Positions 49,978 to 57,958 of a stretch of 64,000 nt of DNA are shown here, piece after piece; position 1 is the stretch's first letter, and each line of letters starts with the position of its first letter. Below the pieces are notes generated by a model. The model was not told where the DNA came from. It searched no databases and saw nothing but the letters and a program-made list of their open reading frames with translations. Source of the DNA: an uncultured Myxococcales bacterium (GTDB taxonomy: Bacteria > Myxococcota > Myxococcia > Myxococcales > Myxococcaceae); the NCBI GenBank assembly GCA_937980205.1, contig CALJKW010000033.1:1-64000 (forward strand). The letters are read 5' to 3'. Made by a program: the position numbers and the translations under genes.

Positions 49978-51532
49978 CACCGCTGCTCATCTGTCTGCTC
50001 GCCGCCCCGCCGCGGAGCCTCCGAGGAAGGTCGCGGTGCTCGTCGGCGCCAACGAAGCGATCGACGGCCGCAGCGAGCTTCGCTTCGCGCACCGCGACGC
50101 TGCCCGTCTCGCAGCGGCCCTGGTGTCCGTCTCGGGCTTTGCTCCCGGCGACGTCCACGTGCTCAATGATCCACAGCCGGAGGACGTGCTCCGTGAGCTG
50201 GACGCGCGCCTGAGCGGCGGCACCGGCGTCGTGCTCTTCTACTTCTCCGGCCACGCCGATCCGCAGGCCTTGTACACGGCGGGAAAGCCGCTCCTGCTGA
50301 CCGAGGTGAAACGGCGCCTCGAGCGCGCCCCGGCCGCCCTGAAGCTCGGCATCCTGGACGCGTGTCACGGCGGAGGATGGACGCGCGCCAAGGGCCTCGT
50401 CACGCTCAGCGAACCGCCGCGAGTGAAGGTCGTCTCCAGCGAGGGCTCGGCGCTGCTCGCATCGAGCAGCGGCCTCGAGCGAGCGCACGAGTCCGATTCC
50501 GTGCAGGGGTCGTTCTTCACGCACCACCTCGTGGCCGCGTTGCGCGGAGCGGCCGAGCAGACGGCGGCCGGCGAGATCACGCTGCAGGCGGCCTTCCGCT
50601 ACGCCGAGCAGCACACCGTGCGCGACAGCGCGCTCTATGCCGGGGAGGCTCAGCATCCGAGCTTCGATCTCAACCTTCGCGGGCGAACCGATGTCGTCCT
50701 CGCGCAGGTCGGCGCCGGTGAGGCCCACCTCGAGCTCGCACAGACCGAAGGCCCGCTGCAGGTCGTCGACTTGAAGTCCGGAGCAACCTTGCTCGAGCTC
50801 CCGGCGGGCGAGCAGCGCGTGAAGCTCGCGGTCGAGCCAGGTCGCTACCTGGTGCGGAGAGAGAGGCCGACAGGCGTCTTCGCCCGCGACGTCGACGTCG
50901 AAGCGGGGCAGTCGATGGACGTCGGTGAGCAGAGCCTGACGCTCGTCGGGAAGCCGCTGGTCGCCGCGAAGCAGCCTGAAGAGGACCTGAGCGGGCTGGA
51001 GATCTCGGGTGGCTGGGCAATGCCCATCGCCGGGGGAGGCGGCTACTACGTCATCCAGTCCGGCGCGGCGCTGGCGGCGGGCTGGCGGTTCAACGAATGG
51101 GTTGGCGCGCGCGCGCGCGCTTCGTGGATGCTGCTCAATGGCCGCCGCCCGTACCTGAACGTGACGGGTACGACCATGGTGACCGAGGGGCTCTTTGGGA
51201 TCGACGCGGTCATCGTGCCGTTGCGGCTCACGCTGGGCACTTGGGGACGGCTCGAGCTCCTCGCGAGCGTGGGAACGGGAGGCGCGGTGGTCTTCGCCTA
51301 CCGCGCCATGCCGTCCTCGCCGTTCGGCACAGCATCGGAGGTGTTCCGCACGGGAGCCGCGCGGGTGTTGTACGTGCCCGTCTCGATCGCGCCTGCCGTC
51401 CGCCTCTTCTTCGGCCGCCGCGTCGCGGTGATGGTCGAGACCGCCACGCACTGGGTCCCGGGCGCGGAGCCGAACGGGGGGACGGACAGCTTCATCCAGA
51501 TGATGATGGCAGGCGTCAGCGTCGCGCTCTGA
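49974..51532 (+). CDS. Caspase-like (C14) protease with C-terminal barrel, apparent frameshift after signal peptide
   Basis: The ATG at 49974 starts MTPLLICLLAAP, a signal peptide, but that frame is soon lost. The protease lies in another frame beginning PPRKVAVLVGANEA. Adding one C to the CCCC at 50005-50008 joins them perfectly as LLAAPAAEPPRKVAVL. The domain has the caspase dyad: His in FYFSGHADPQ and Cys in LGILDACHGGGW. A PEGA-like section follows (residues about 235-310), then a beta-barrel-like part (YYVIQSGAALAAGWRF, LRLTLGTWGRLELLASVG). Without the correction only a GTG at 50036 inside the first strand could start it. Whether this is a sequencing error, an inactive allele or phase variation is open. 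Confidence 0.75.
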
Positions 51533-51537
51533 AGCAG

Positions 51538-51554
51538 ACGCCTCGCGAAGGCGT
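51538..51554. terminator. Short hairpin after the sigma/anti-sigma/caspase operon
   Basis: ACGCCT-CGCGA-AGGCGT forms a perfect 6-bp stem 6 bases past the protease stop and 14 bases before the next ATG. It has no T tract, so termination is uncertain. Confidence 0.35.
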
Positions 51555-51567
51555 ATGATCCCTCCCG

Positions 51568-52128
51568 ATGGGCAACGTCCGGGGGAGCGCCCTCATACCG
51601 CGCATCGCCTACCTGAAGGCGAACCACGCCGAAGCCTGGCCGGCGATCCTCGCCGCGCTGCGGCCAGACACGCGCGAGACGCTCGAGCTCAACCCGCTCG
51701 CCACCGGCTGGTACCCGTTCGAGCAGTTCGTGGACCTCATCGAGACCGCCGACCGGCTCGCCGGCGCCGGAGACCTGAGCCTCGTCCGCAAGCTCGGGCA
51801 CCACGCAGCGACTGCGAACCTCTCCACCTTCCTTCGCATCTTCATCCGCTTCGGCTCGCCCGAGTTCGTCTTCGGCAAGGCCGCGCGCCTGTGGTCGATG
51901 CACCACGACACCGGCCGCGCCGAGACCGAGGCCACCCCGCAGGGCAAAGGCTCCATCGCGTTTCAGGTCTTCGAGTTCGGCACGCCGCACCAGGCGCTGT
52001 GCGTGACGCTCGAGGGCTGGGTCTACGCGTGCCTCGAAGCCGGCGGCGCGAAGTCGATCGTCGTCCGCGAGGTGAAGTGCCGGCTCAAGGGCGATGATCG
52101 CTGCCGCTACGAAGGAACCTGGAGATGA
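51568..52128 (+). CDS. V4R-like small-molecule sensor domain protein
   Basis: 186 aa. The pattern RGSALIPRIAYLKANH, LVRKLGHHAATANLSTFL and the C-terminal EVKCRLKGDDRCRYEGTW resembles the V4R/heme-NO-binding-like fold and the related myxobacterial protein families; the final C-x5-D-x-C-x-Y/F is typical of V4R. Such domains bind small hydrophobic or aromatic compounds. The stop overlaps the ATG of an acyl-CoA synthetase (ATGA), suggesting it senses a fatty-acid-like ligand or controls that enzyme. No DNA-binding domain is attached. Confidence 0.7.
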   Translation: MGNVRGSALIPRIAYLKANHAEAWPAILAALRPDTRETLELNPLATGWYPFEQFVDLIETADRLAGAGDLSLVRKLGHHAATANLSTFLRIFIRFGSPEFVFGKAARLWSMHHDTGRAETEATPQGKGSIAFQVFEFGTPHQALCVTLEGWVYACLEAGGAKSIVVREVKCRLKGDDRCRYEGTWR

Positions 52129-53765
52129 CCACCATGCAAACGCACCTCGACGCCGTCTACGGACACGAGAAGGACAAGGCCTCACGCATCTGGTTCACCC
52201 AGCCGATGGGGGGCGGCCGCATCGTCGACCTCACCTTCGCCGAGGCCGTCGGCGAAGCCCGGCGCATGGCAGCCTGGCTCGGCAAGAAGGGCTACCCGCC
52301 CGGCAGCCGCATCGCGCTCCTGTCGAAGAACACCGCGTACTGGCTCATCGCCGACCTCGCGATCTGGATGGCGGGCCACGTCACGGTGCCCATCTACCCG
52401 ACGCTCAACGCCGAGGGCATTCGGCAGATCCTCGAGCACAGCGAGGCGAAGCTCATCTTCGTCGGCAAGCTCGACGGCTACGCCGCGCTGGAGCCCGGCA
52501 TCGGCGCGCAGATCGATCGCGTGAAGATGCCGCTCGCCCCCGCCGGCGCCGCCGGAGAGCCGTGGGAAGACATCATCCGCGCCACCGAGCCGCTGCGCGA
52601 CTCGCCGCGCCGCGAGCCTTCAGACCTCGCGACCATCGTCTACACGTCCGGCACCACCGGCATGGCGAAGGGCGTGATGCACAGCTTCGCCACGATGGAC
52701 TCGGCGCAGTACTGGCTCAAGCACGTCGGGCTGACCCTCGACGACCGCGCGCTCTCGTACCTGCCGCTCGCGCACGTGGCCGAGCGCGGCGTGCTCGAGA
52801 TCCCCAACTTCTACGTCGGCTTCCGCGTCTTCTTCGCCGAGTCGCTCGACACCTTCGTGCAGGATCTGCAGCGCGCCCGCCCGACCATCTTCGGCAGCGT
52901 GCCGAGGCTCTGGCTCAAGTTCCAGAGCGGCGTCTTCTCGAAGATGCCGGAGAAGAAGCTGTCGACGCTGCTCAAGCTGCCGATCGTGCGCGGCCTCGTC
53001 GCGAAGAAGGTGCTCAAGGGCCTGGGCCTCGACGCGGTGCGCGTCGCCATCTGCGGCTCGGCGCCGGTGCCCGACTCGCTGTTGCGCTGGTACGCGTCGC
53101 TCGGCCTTCAGATCGGCGAGATCTACGGCATGACCGAGAACTGGGCGATCTCGCACGCGACCACCGTCGGCGAGTTCCACCCGGGGTGGATCGGCCCCGC
53201 CGTCGCAGACGTCGTGGTGAAGCTCACCGACCAGGGAGAGGTGCTGGTGAAGAGCCCGGGCAACATGCTCGGCTACTACAAGAACCCTCAAGGCACGGCC
53301 GAGATGCTCGACGCCGAGGGCTTCATCCACACCGGAGATCGCGGCGAGCTCGACGCCCACGGCCGCCTGCGCATCACCGGCCGCGTGAAGGAGCTCTTCA
53401 AGACCAGCAAGGGCAAATACGTCGCGCCCGCGCCCATCGAGAACATGCTGCTCGCGAACCCGCTGCTCGAGCAGGCCTGCGTCGCGGGCAGCGGCATGCC
53501 GCAGCCGTTCGCCGTCGTCGTGCTCGCGCCGGCCGCGAAGGGCACCGACGTGCTGCCCGCGCTGACCGCGCTGCGCGACGAGCTCAACGCGAAGCTCAGC
53601 GGCTACGAGCAGCTCGAGAAGATCGTGATCACGAACGACGAGTGGACCATCGACAACGGCATGCTCACGCCGACGCTCAAGCTCAAGCGCGCCGCCATCG
53701 AGGCGAAGTACTCGCCCCAGGTCGCGAGCTGGTTCGAGCGGAAAGAGCCCGTCTTCTTCGCCTGA
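52125..53765 (+). CDS. Long-chain acyl-CoA synthetase (AMP-forming)
   Basis: 546 aa. AMP-binding motif YTSGTTGMAKGVMHS, YLPLAHVAERG, GEIYGMTENWA, TGDRGELDAHGRLRITGRVKELFKTSKGKYVAP and EKIVITNDEWT near the C-terminus place it with long-chain fatty acid:CoA ligases. It activates fatty acids with ATP and CoA. The C-terminal lysine region TPTLKLKR is present. It starts within the stop of the V4R-like gene; a motif-bearing gap separates it from the signalling genes. Confidence 0.92.
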   Translation: MTTMQTHLDAVYGHEKDKASRIWFTQPMGGGRIVDLTFAEAVGEARRMAAWLGKKGYPPGSRIALLSKNTAYWLIADLAIWMAGHVTVPIYPTLNAEGIRQILEHSEAKLIFVGKLDGYAALEPGIGAQIDRVKMPLAPAGAAGEPWEDIIRATEPLRDSPRREPSDLATIVYTSGTTGMAKGVMHSFATMDSAQYWLKHVGLTLDDRALSYLPLAHVAERGVLEIPNFYVGFRVFFAESLDTFVQDLQRARPTIFGSVPRLWLKFQSGVFSKMPEKKLSTLLKLPIVRGLVAKKVLKGLGLDAVRVAICGSAPVPDSLLRWYASLGLQIGEIYGMTENWAISHATTVGEFHPGWIGPAVADVVVKLTDQGEVLVKSPGNMLGYYKNPQGTAEMLDAEGFIHTGDRGELDAHGRLRITGRVKELFKTSKGKYVAPAPIENMLLANPLLEQACVAGSGMPQPFAVVVLAPAAKGTDVLPALTALRDELNAKLSGYEQLEKIVITNDEWTIDNGMLTPTLKLKRAAIEAKYSPQVASWFERKEPVFFA

Positions 53766-53918
53766 GAACCTTCCGAGCCTCGAGGAAGTCCCTGGGCACA
53801 ATCTTGCCGCGGCGCTGGGGTTGGCCTTGAGCCACTTCTGGTAACAGGTTAGGTGCATGTCAGCGGCTCCTCGGGATTTCCCCGATGGCGGCGCTCATGA
53901 AAACCGGTAGTTCTTCTG
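53766..53918 (+). promoter_or_regulatory. Upstream region of first two-component block with TCGGG palindrome
   Basis: The gap contains TCGGGATTTCCCCGA at 53871-53885, an inverted repeat also found upstream of the second kinase block (55657-55671), both followed by GCG/CGCTC. Candidate operator. A GGGCAC-N4-TTGC stretch near 53795 resembles sigma-54 elements, but its best fit is off by one base. Confidence 0.45.
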
Positions 53919-54962
53919 GTGCTGAACGTGGCGCACGTCATCACCGATCTGGATGTGCTGCTCGTCGAGGACTCCGAATCCGACGCGAAGCTCGTCGTGC
54001 GGGAGCTCCGGCGCGTCGGCTATGCGCCGAACTGGGAGCGCGTCGAGACCCTCGTCGATCTGCGCAACGCGCTGCAGCGGCGGCACTGGCAGGTGGTGAT
54101 CTGCGACTCGAGAGGGCCGCAGATCGACGCGATGAAGGCCGTCGAGGCGGTGAACGAGCTCTCTCCCGGAGTGCCGTTCCTCGTGGTGTCGGGCCAGCTC
54201 ACCCCCGATCTCGAAGTGAAGGTCAGAAGCGCCGGCGCCGTGGAGTGCATTCCCAAGGGTGAGATCTCGCGCCTGAGCTCGGTGCTGGCGCGCGAGCTGC
54301 CGCGCCGCCCCACCAACACCCTCGCCGCCCGCGTCCTCGCGGCGCAGGAGATCGAGCGTCGCAAGATCGCGCGGAGCCTGCACGACGAGTTCGGCCAGCT
54401 GCTGACGGCGCTGCGTCACACCCTGCTCGCCGCGCAGCAGGCGCAGGGCCCCGCGCTCACCGAGAAGCTCGCCGAAGCGCAGAAGCTGGTCGACCAGGCC
54501 ACCCAGCAGATCCGCGACGTGGCGCTCGAGCTGTGGCCGACGATCCTCGACGACCTCGGGCTGCCCTCCGCGCTGCGCTGGCTCGCCGAGCGCCAGACCC
54601 AATGGTCCGGGGTCGACGTGCGCGTCGAGCTCGACGACGTGGGCCGCCTCGCGCCCCACCTCGAGGCGGCGTGCTTCCGGGTCGCGCAGACCGCGCTGAC
54701 GAACGTGGTGCGCCACGCCGCGGCGAAGCAGGCGGTCGTCCGCCTCACCCTGCACCCCAAGGTCGTCGAGCTCTCGGTGTCGGACGACGGCCGCGGCTTC
54801 GACACCGCTGCCGCCTGGCGCCGCGCCAGGGCGGGCGACAGCCTCGGCCTCATCAGCATCCGAGAGCAGGTCACCGCCGCCGGCGGCACCATGAAGCTGA
54901 CGTCCGGGGCCGGCGCGGGCACCACGCTGGTGGCGACCCTGCCGCTGGCCGAGGAGGCTTGA
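53919..54962 (+). CDS. Receiver-linked NarL-type histidine kinase
   Basis: 347 aa. The N-terminal receiver (VLLVEDSESDAKLVVREL; Asp in VVICDSRGP; Lys in ECIPKGE) is followed from about 145 by a HisKA_3 dimerisation region (RRKIARSLHDEFGQLLTALRHTL, His in SLHDE). A HATPase follows (AAAKQAVVRLTLH, VSDDGRGFD, SLGLISIREQVTAAGGTM). No membrane segment, so it takes input from other cytoplasmic proteins through the receiver. GTG start; in-frame TGA at 53898 limits the 5' end. The next gene, 1 base away, is a NarL-type regulator, the likely partner. Confidence 0.88.
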   Translation: MLNVAHVITDLDVLLVEDSESDAKLVVRELRRVGYAPNWERVETLVDLRNALQRRHWQVVICDSRGPQIDAMKAVEAVNELSPGVPFLVVSGQLTPDLEVKVRSAGAVECIPKGEISRLSSVLARELPRRPTNTLAARVLAAQEIERRKIARSLHDEFGQLLTALRHTLLAAQQAQGPALTEKLAEAQKLVDQATQQIRDVALELWPTILDDLGLPSALRWLAERQTQWSGVDVRVELDDVGRLAPHLEAACFRVAQTALTNVVRHAAAKQAVVRLTLHPKVVELSVSDDGRGFDTAAAWRRARAGDSLGLISIREQVTAAGGTMKLTSGAGAGTTLVATLPLAEEA

Positions 54963-54963
54963 G

Positions 54964-55608
54964 GTGGCCCGGCCCCGCGTCCTCCTCGTCGATGACCACG
55001 GCCTGGTGCGCGCAGGCCTCAAGGCCATGCTCGAGCAGCACGGCATCGTGGTCGTGGGCGAGGCCTCAGACGGGCGCGAGGCGCTCGAGCGCATCGCCGC
55101 GCTCGCCCCCGACGTGGTGCTGATGGACCTCTCGATGCCCGGGTTCAGCGGCCTCGAGGCGCTGCGCCGCGCGGTGGCCGAGCAGCCGCGGCTGAAGGTG
55201 ATCGTCGTCTCGATGCACTCCGACCGGGAGTACGTGCGGCAGGCGCTCGCCGCGGGCGCGGCGGGCTACCTGATGAAGAGCGCCGACCCGTCGGAGCTCG
55301 CTGACGCGATCGCGGCGGTCGGCCGCGGCGAGCTGTGGCTGTCTTCGGCGATGGGGCCCTCCGCGCGCGAAGAGCTGATGCGGGGGCTCAAGGGGGCGCC
55401 CCGCAGTGAGCTGAGCCCCCGCCAGCGCGAGGTGTTGCAGCTCATCTCCGAGGGGCAGTCGACGAAGCAGATCGCCAGACGGCTCGGGGTCAGCGTCAAG
55501 ACCGTCGAGACCCATCGCGCCCAGATCATGGAGCGCCTCGACATTCGGCACGTCGCGGGCCTGACCCGGTACGCCATCAGAGCGGGCCTCGTCTCTCCGC
55601 ACGAGTAG
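54964..55608 (+). CDS. NarL/FixJ-family response regulator
   Basis: 214 aa. Receiver with VLLVDDHGLVRAGL, phospho-acceptor Asp in DVVLMDLSMPG, and Lys in YLMKSADP. A LuxR-type HTH follows (LSPRQREVLQLISEGQSTKQIARRLGVSVKTVETHRAQIMERL). It follows the NarL-type kinase by 1 base, GTG start (valine-alanine-arginine). Probably binds its own and neighbouring promoters; the palindromes upstream of both blocks are candidates for its site. Confidence 0.93.
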   Translation: MARPRVLLVDDHGLVRAGLKAMLEQHGIVVVGEASDGREALERIAALAPDVVLMDLSMPGFSGLEALRRAVAEQPRLKVIVVSMHSDREYVRQALAAGAAGYLMKSADPSELADAIAAVGRGELWLSSAMGPSAREELMRGLKGAPRSELSPRQREVLQLISEGQSTKQIARRLGVSVKTVETHRAQIMERLDIRHVAGLTRYAIRAGLVSPHE

Positions 55609-55656
55609 CCGCGAGGCTGCAGCGCGCGTTCAGGCCCTGGCCATCGCCAAGGGGGG

Positions 55657-55671
55657 TCGGGGCTTCCCCGA
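55657..55671. promoter_or_regulatory. TCGGGG-N3-CCCCGA palindrome before second kinase block
   Basis: A perfect inverted repeat 17 bases before the TTG at 55689. A near copy lies at 53871-53885 before the first block. Two occurrences at corresponding positions suggest a shared operator. Confidence 0.45.
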
Positions 55672-55688
55672 TTGCGCTCGGGGGACGC

Positions 55689-57515
55689 TTGAGCTCCAAC
55701 TCGCGAGCCATAACGACGATGACCGCGGACGAGTTGCTCCACCAGTTCGCCGACGCCCTCATCGCGGTGACTCCAGGGGGGATCATCATGTTCTGGAGCC
55801 GCGGCGCCGAAGAGCTGTTCGGCCACCCGCGAGCCGAGGCCGTCGGTTGCCCGATGATCGAGCTCCTCGTGCCGCCCGAGCGCCGCGCCGAAGAGGAGCT
55901 CTACTTCCAGCAGGCGCTCGAGGGCCGCCGGGTGGTCTACGAAGCCGTTCGCCGCCGCAGTGACGGCACCAGCCTCTCGGTCGACGTGTCGATGCAGGCG
56001 GTGCCGGGCCCGGCGGGCGCCGCGCGCCACGTGGCGATCAGCACGAAGGACGTCTCGCAGATCAAGTACCGGCGCGAGGCGGCGGTGGTCGAGTCGCGCT
56101 TCCGGGGCCTGCTCGACGCGGTGCCCGACGCGATGGTGCTGGTGAACGTCGACGGTCGGGTGGTGCTGGTGAACCGCGAGGCCGAGCGCCTGTTCGGCTA
56201 CCACCGCGATGAGCTCGTCGGTCAGAGCATCGACACGCTGGTGCCGAAGCGCTTTCGCGCCACCCACCCCGGGCACCGCGCCGCGTACGCCGCCGACCCC
56301 AAGACCCGCCCGATGGCAGCGGGCCTCGATCTGTCTGCGCTGCGCAAGGACGGCACCGAGTTCCCCGCCGAGATCAGCTTGAGCCAGGTCACCGTGCCCG
56401 AGGGCACCTTCACGAGCGCGGCGATTCGCGACGTCACCCGGCGGCGCCGGGTCGAGGAGAAGTTCCGCGGGCTCCTCGAGGCCGCACCCGACGCGATCGT
56501 CATCGTCGATCGCACCGGGCGCATCGTGCTCGCGAACGCGCAGGCCGAGCGGCTGTTCGGCTACAGCCGCGCCGAGCTCATCGGCCAGCCGGTCGAGCTG
56601 CTCGTGCCCGACTCGTACCGCGGCGGGCACGTCGCCCACCGGGAGAGCTACTTCGCCGCGCCGCGCCCACGCGCGATGGGCACCGGCCTCGAGCTCGAGG
56701 CGGTGCGGAAGGACGGCAGCCGCTTCCCGGTGGAGATCTCGCTCAGCCCGCTCGAGACCGAAGAGGGCACGCTGGTCTCGAGCGCGATCCGCGACGTCAC
56801 CCGCCGCCGCGAGATCGAGCGCGCGCTGAAGGTGGCGTACAAAGAGCTCGAGTCGTTCAGCTACTCCATCGCCCACGACCTGCGGGCGCCGCTGAGGGGC
56901 ATGAGCGGCTTCGCGCAGGTGCTCTACGAGGACTACGCGAGCAAGCTCGACGCCGACGGCCTCGACGCGCTCACCGAGATCCGCACCAACGCGGCGCGCA
57001 TGGGCGAACAGATCGACGCGCTCTTGTCGCTGTCGAAGGTGGCGCGCAGCGAGCTGCGCCGCGAGGAGATCGACGTCTCGGCGATGGCGCGCGCCATCGC
57101 GAGCCGCTGCGCGGCCGCCGAGCCCGAGCGCGGCGTCGAGATCGTGGTTCACGAGGGCATGTCGGCGTCGGCCGACCCGGCGCTGCTGCGCGCGCTGCTC
57201 GAGAACCTCATCTCGAACGCGTGGAAGTTCACCCGCCGGCAGCCCGCCGCGCGCGTCGAGATCGGCGCAGAGCCACGAGACGGGGGCGTGACGTTCTTCG
57301 TGAAGGACAACGGGGCGGGCTTCGACGAGTCGCGCGCCGCGCGGCTCTTCACGCCATTTCAACGCATGCACTCGGCGCACGAGTTTCCCGGCACCGGCAT
57401 CGGGCTGGCGACCGCGCAGCGCATCGCGCACCGTCACGGGGGCCGCATCTGGGCGAAGGGGGACCCCGGCGTCGGCGCGACCTTCTACTTCACGCTCCCC
57501 AAGGAGGCCGGATGA
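55689..57515 (+). CDS. PAS-PAS-PAS sensor histidine kinase (phytochrome-type kinase core)
   Basis: 608 aa. Three PAS domains: about 18-135 (IIMFWSRGAEELFGHPRAE), 140-255 (VVLVNREAERLFGYHRDEL) and 262-380 (IVLANAQAERLFGYSRAEL). The last two are near-duplicates, each ending AIRDVTRRR. HisKA: SYSIAHDLRAPLRGMSGFA. HATPase: LLENLISNAWKF, VKDNGAGFD, GTGIGLATAQRI. It resembles Cph1-like kinases, whose usual partner is the small receiver encoded next. The start is TTG at 55689 or ATG at 55719. No membrane segment. The stop overlaps the next ATG (ATGA). Confidence 0.92.
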   Translation: MSSNSRAITTMTADELLHQFADALIAVTPGGIIMFWSRGAEELFGHPRAEAVGCPMIELLVPPERRAEEELYFQQALEGRRVVYEAVRRRSDGTSLSVDVSMQAVPGPAGAARHVAISTKDVSQIKYRREAAVVESRFRGLLDAVPDAMVLVNVDGRVVLVNREAERLFGYHRDELVGQSIDTLVPKRFRATHPGHRAAYAADPKTRPMAAGLDLSALRKDGTEFPAEISLSQVTVPEGTFTSAAIRDVTRRRRVEEKFRGLLEAAPDAIVIVDRTGRIVLANAQAERLFGYSRAELIGQPVELLVPDSYRGGHVAHRESYFAAPRPRAMGTGLELEAVRKDGSRFPVEISLSPLETEEGTLVSSAIRDVTRRREIERALKVAYKELESFSYSIAHDLRAPLRGMSGFAQVLYEDYASKLDADGLDALTEIRTNAARMGEQIDALLSLSKVARSELRREEIDVSAMARAIASRCAAAEPERGVEIVVHEGMSASADPALLRALLENLISNAWKFTRRQPAARVEIGAEPRDGGVTFFVKDNGAGFDESRAARLFTPFQRMHSAHEFPGTGIGLATAQRIAHRHGGRIWAKGDPGVGATFYFTLPKEAG

Positions 57516-57958
57516 ACCGGGTGGTGCTGCTGGTCGAAGACAACGCGTCGGACGAGAAGCTCACCCTGCGGGCGTTCAAGAAGGGGAACCTCATCAACGA
57601 GGTCGTGGTGGTGCGCTCGGGGCCCGAGGCGGTCGACTACCTCTTCTGCACCGGCGCTCATGAGGGCCGCGACGCGTCGACCCAGCCGGCGCTGGTGCTG
57701 CTCGACCTGAACCTGCCCGGCTTCGACGGGCTCGAGGTCCTGCGGCGGCTGCGCGCCGACCCCCGCACGCGGCTGTTGCCGGTCGTCATTCTCACCAGCT
57801 CGGGTCAGGACGAAGACCTGGTGAAGAGCTACTCGCTCGGCGCCAACGCCTACGTGCGCAAGCCGGTCGACTTCGCCGCGTTCATCGAGGCCGCCCGGGT
57901 GCTCGGGCTGTTCTGGCTGCTCTACAACGAGGTGCCGCCTCCGGCAGCGGGCCCATGA
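57512..57958 (+). CDS. Single-domain response regulator (Rcp1-like)
   Basis: 148 aa, only a receiver. VVLLVEDNASDEKLTLRAFKK, phospho-acceptor Asp in LVLLDLNLPGFDG, Thr/Ser in VVILTSSGQ and Lys in YVRKPVD. Members of this group (Rcp1-like) pair with phytochrome-type kinases such as the gene just upstream. It lacks an output domain, so it probably passes phosphate on or binds the next protein. Overlaps both neighbours by four bases. Confidence 0.92.
   Translation: MNRVVLLVEDNASDEKLTLRAFKKGNLINEVVVVRSGPEAVDYLFCTGAHEGRDASTQPALVLLDLNLPGFDGLEVLRRLRADPRTRLLPVVILTSSGQDEDLVKSYSLGANAYVRKPVDFAAFIEAARVLGLFWLLYNEVPPPAAGP

Noticed and set aside
53790..53815. GGGCAC...TTGC resembling a sigma-54 promoter
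   Set aside because: With the GGCAC core aligned, the GG-to-GC spacing is nine rather than ten bases.
53766..53858. Minus-strand start MHLTCYQKWLKANPSAAAR
   Set aside because: Looks protein-like briefly, but the frame continues only as antisense of the acyl-CoA synthetase; no ribosome site and no end of its own.
53885..54262. ATG-started ORF MAALMKTGSSSG
   Set aside because: Out of frame with the receiver-kinase and turns into Arg/Ala shadow sequence; the receiver motif is in the GTG-started frame.
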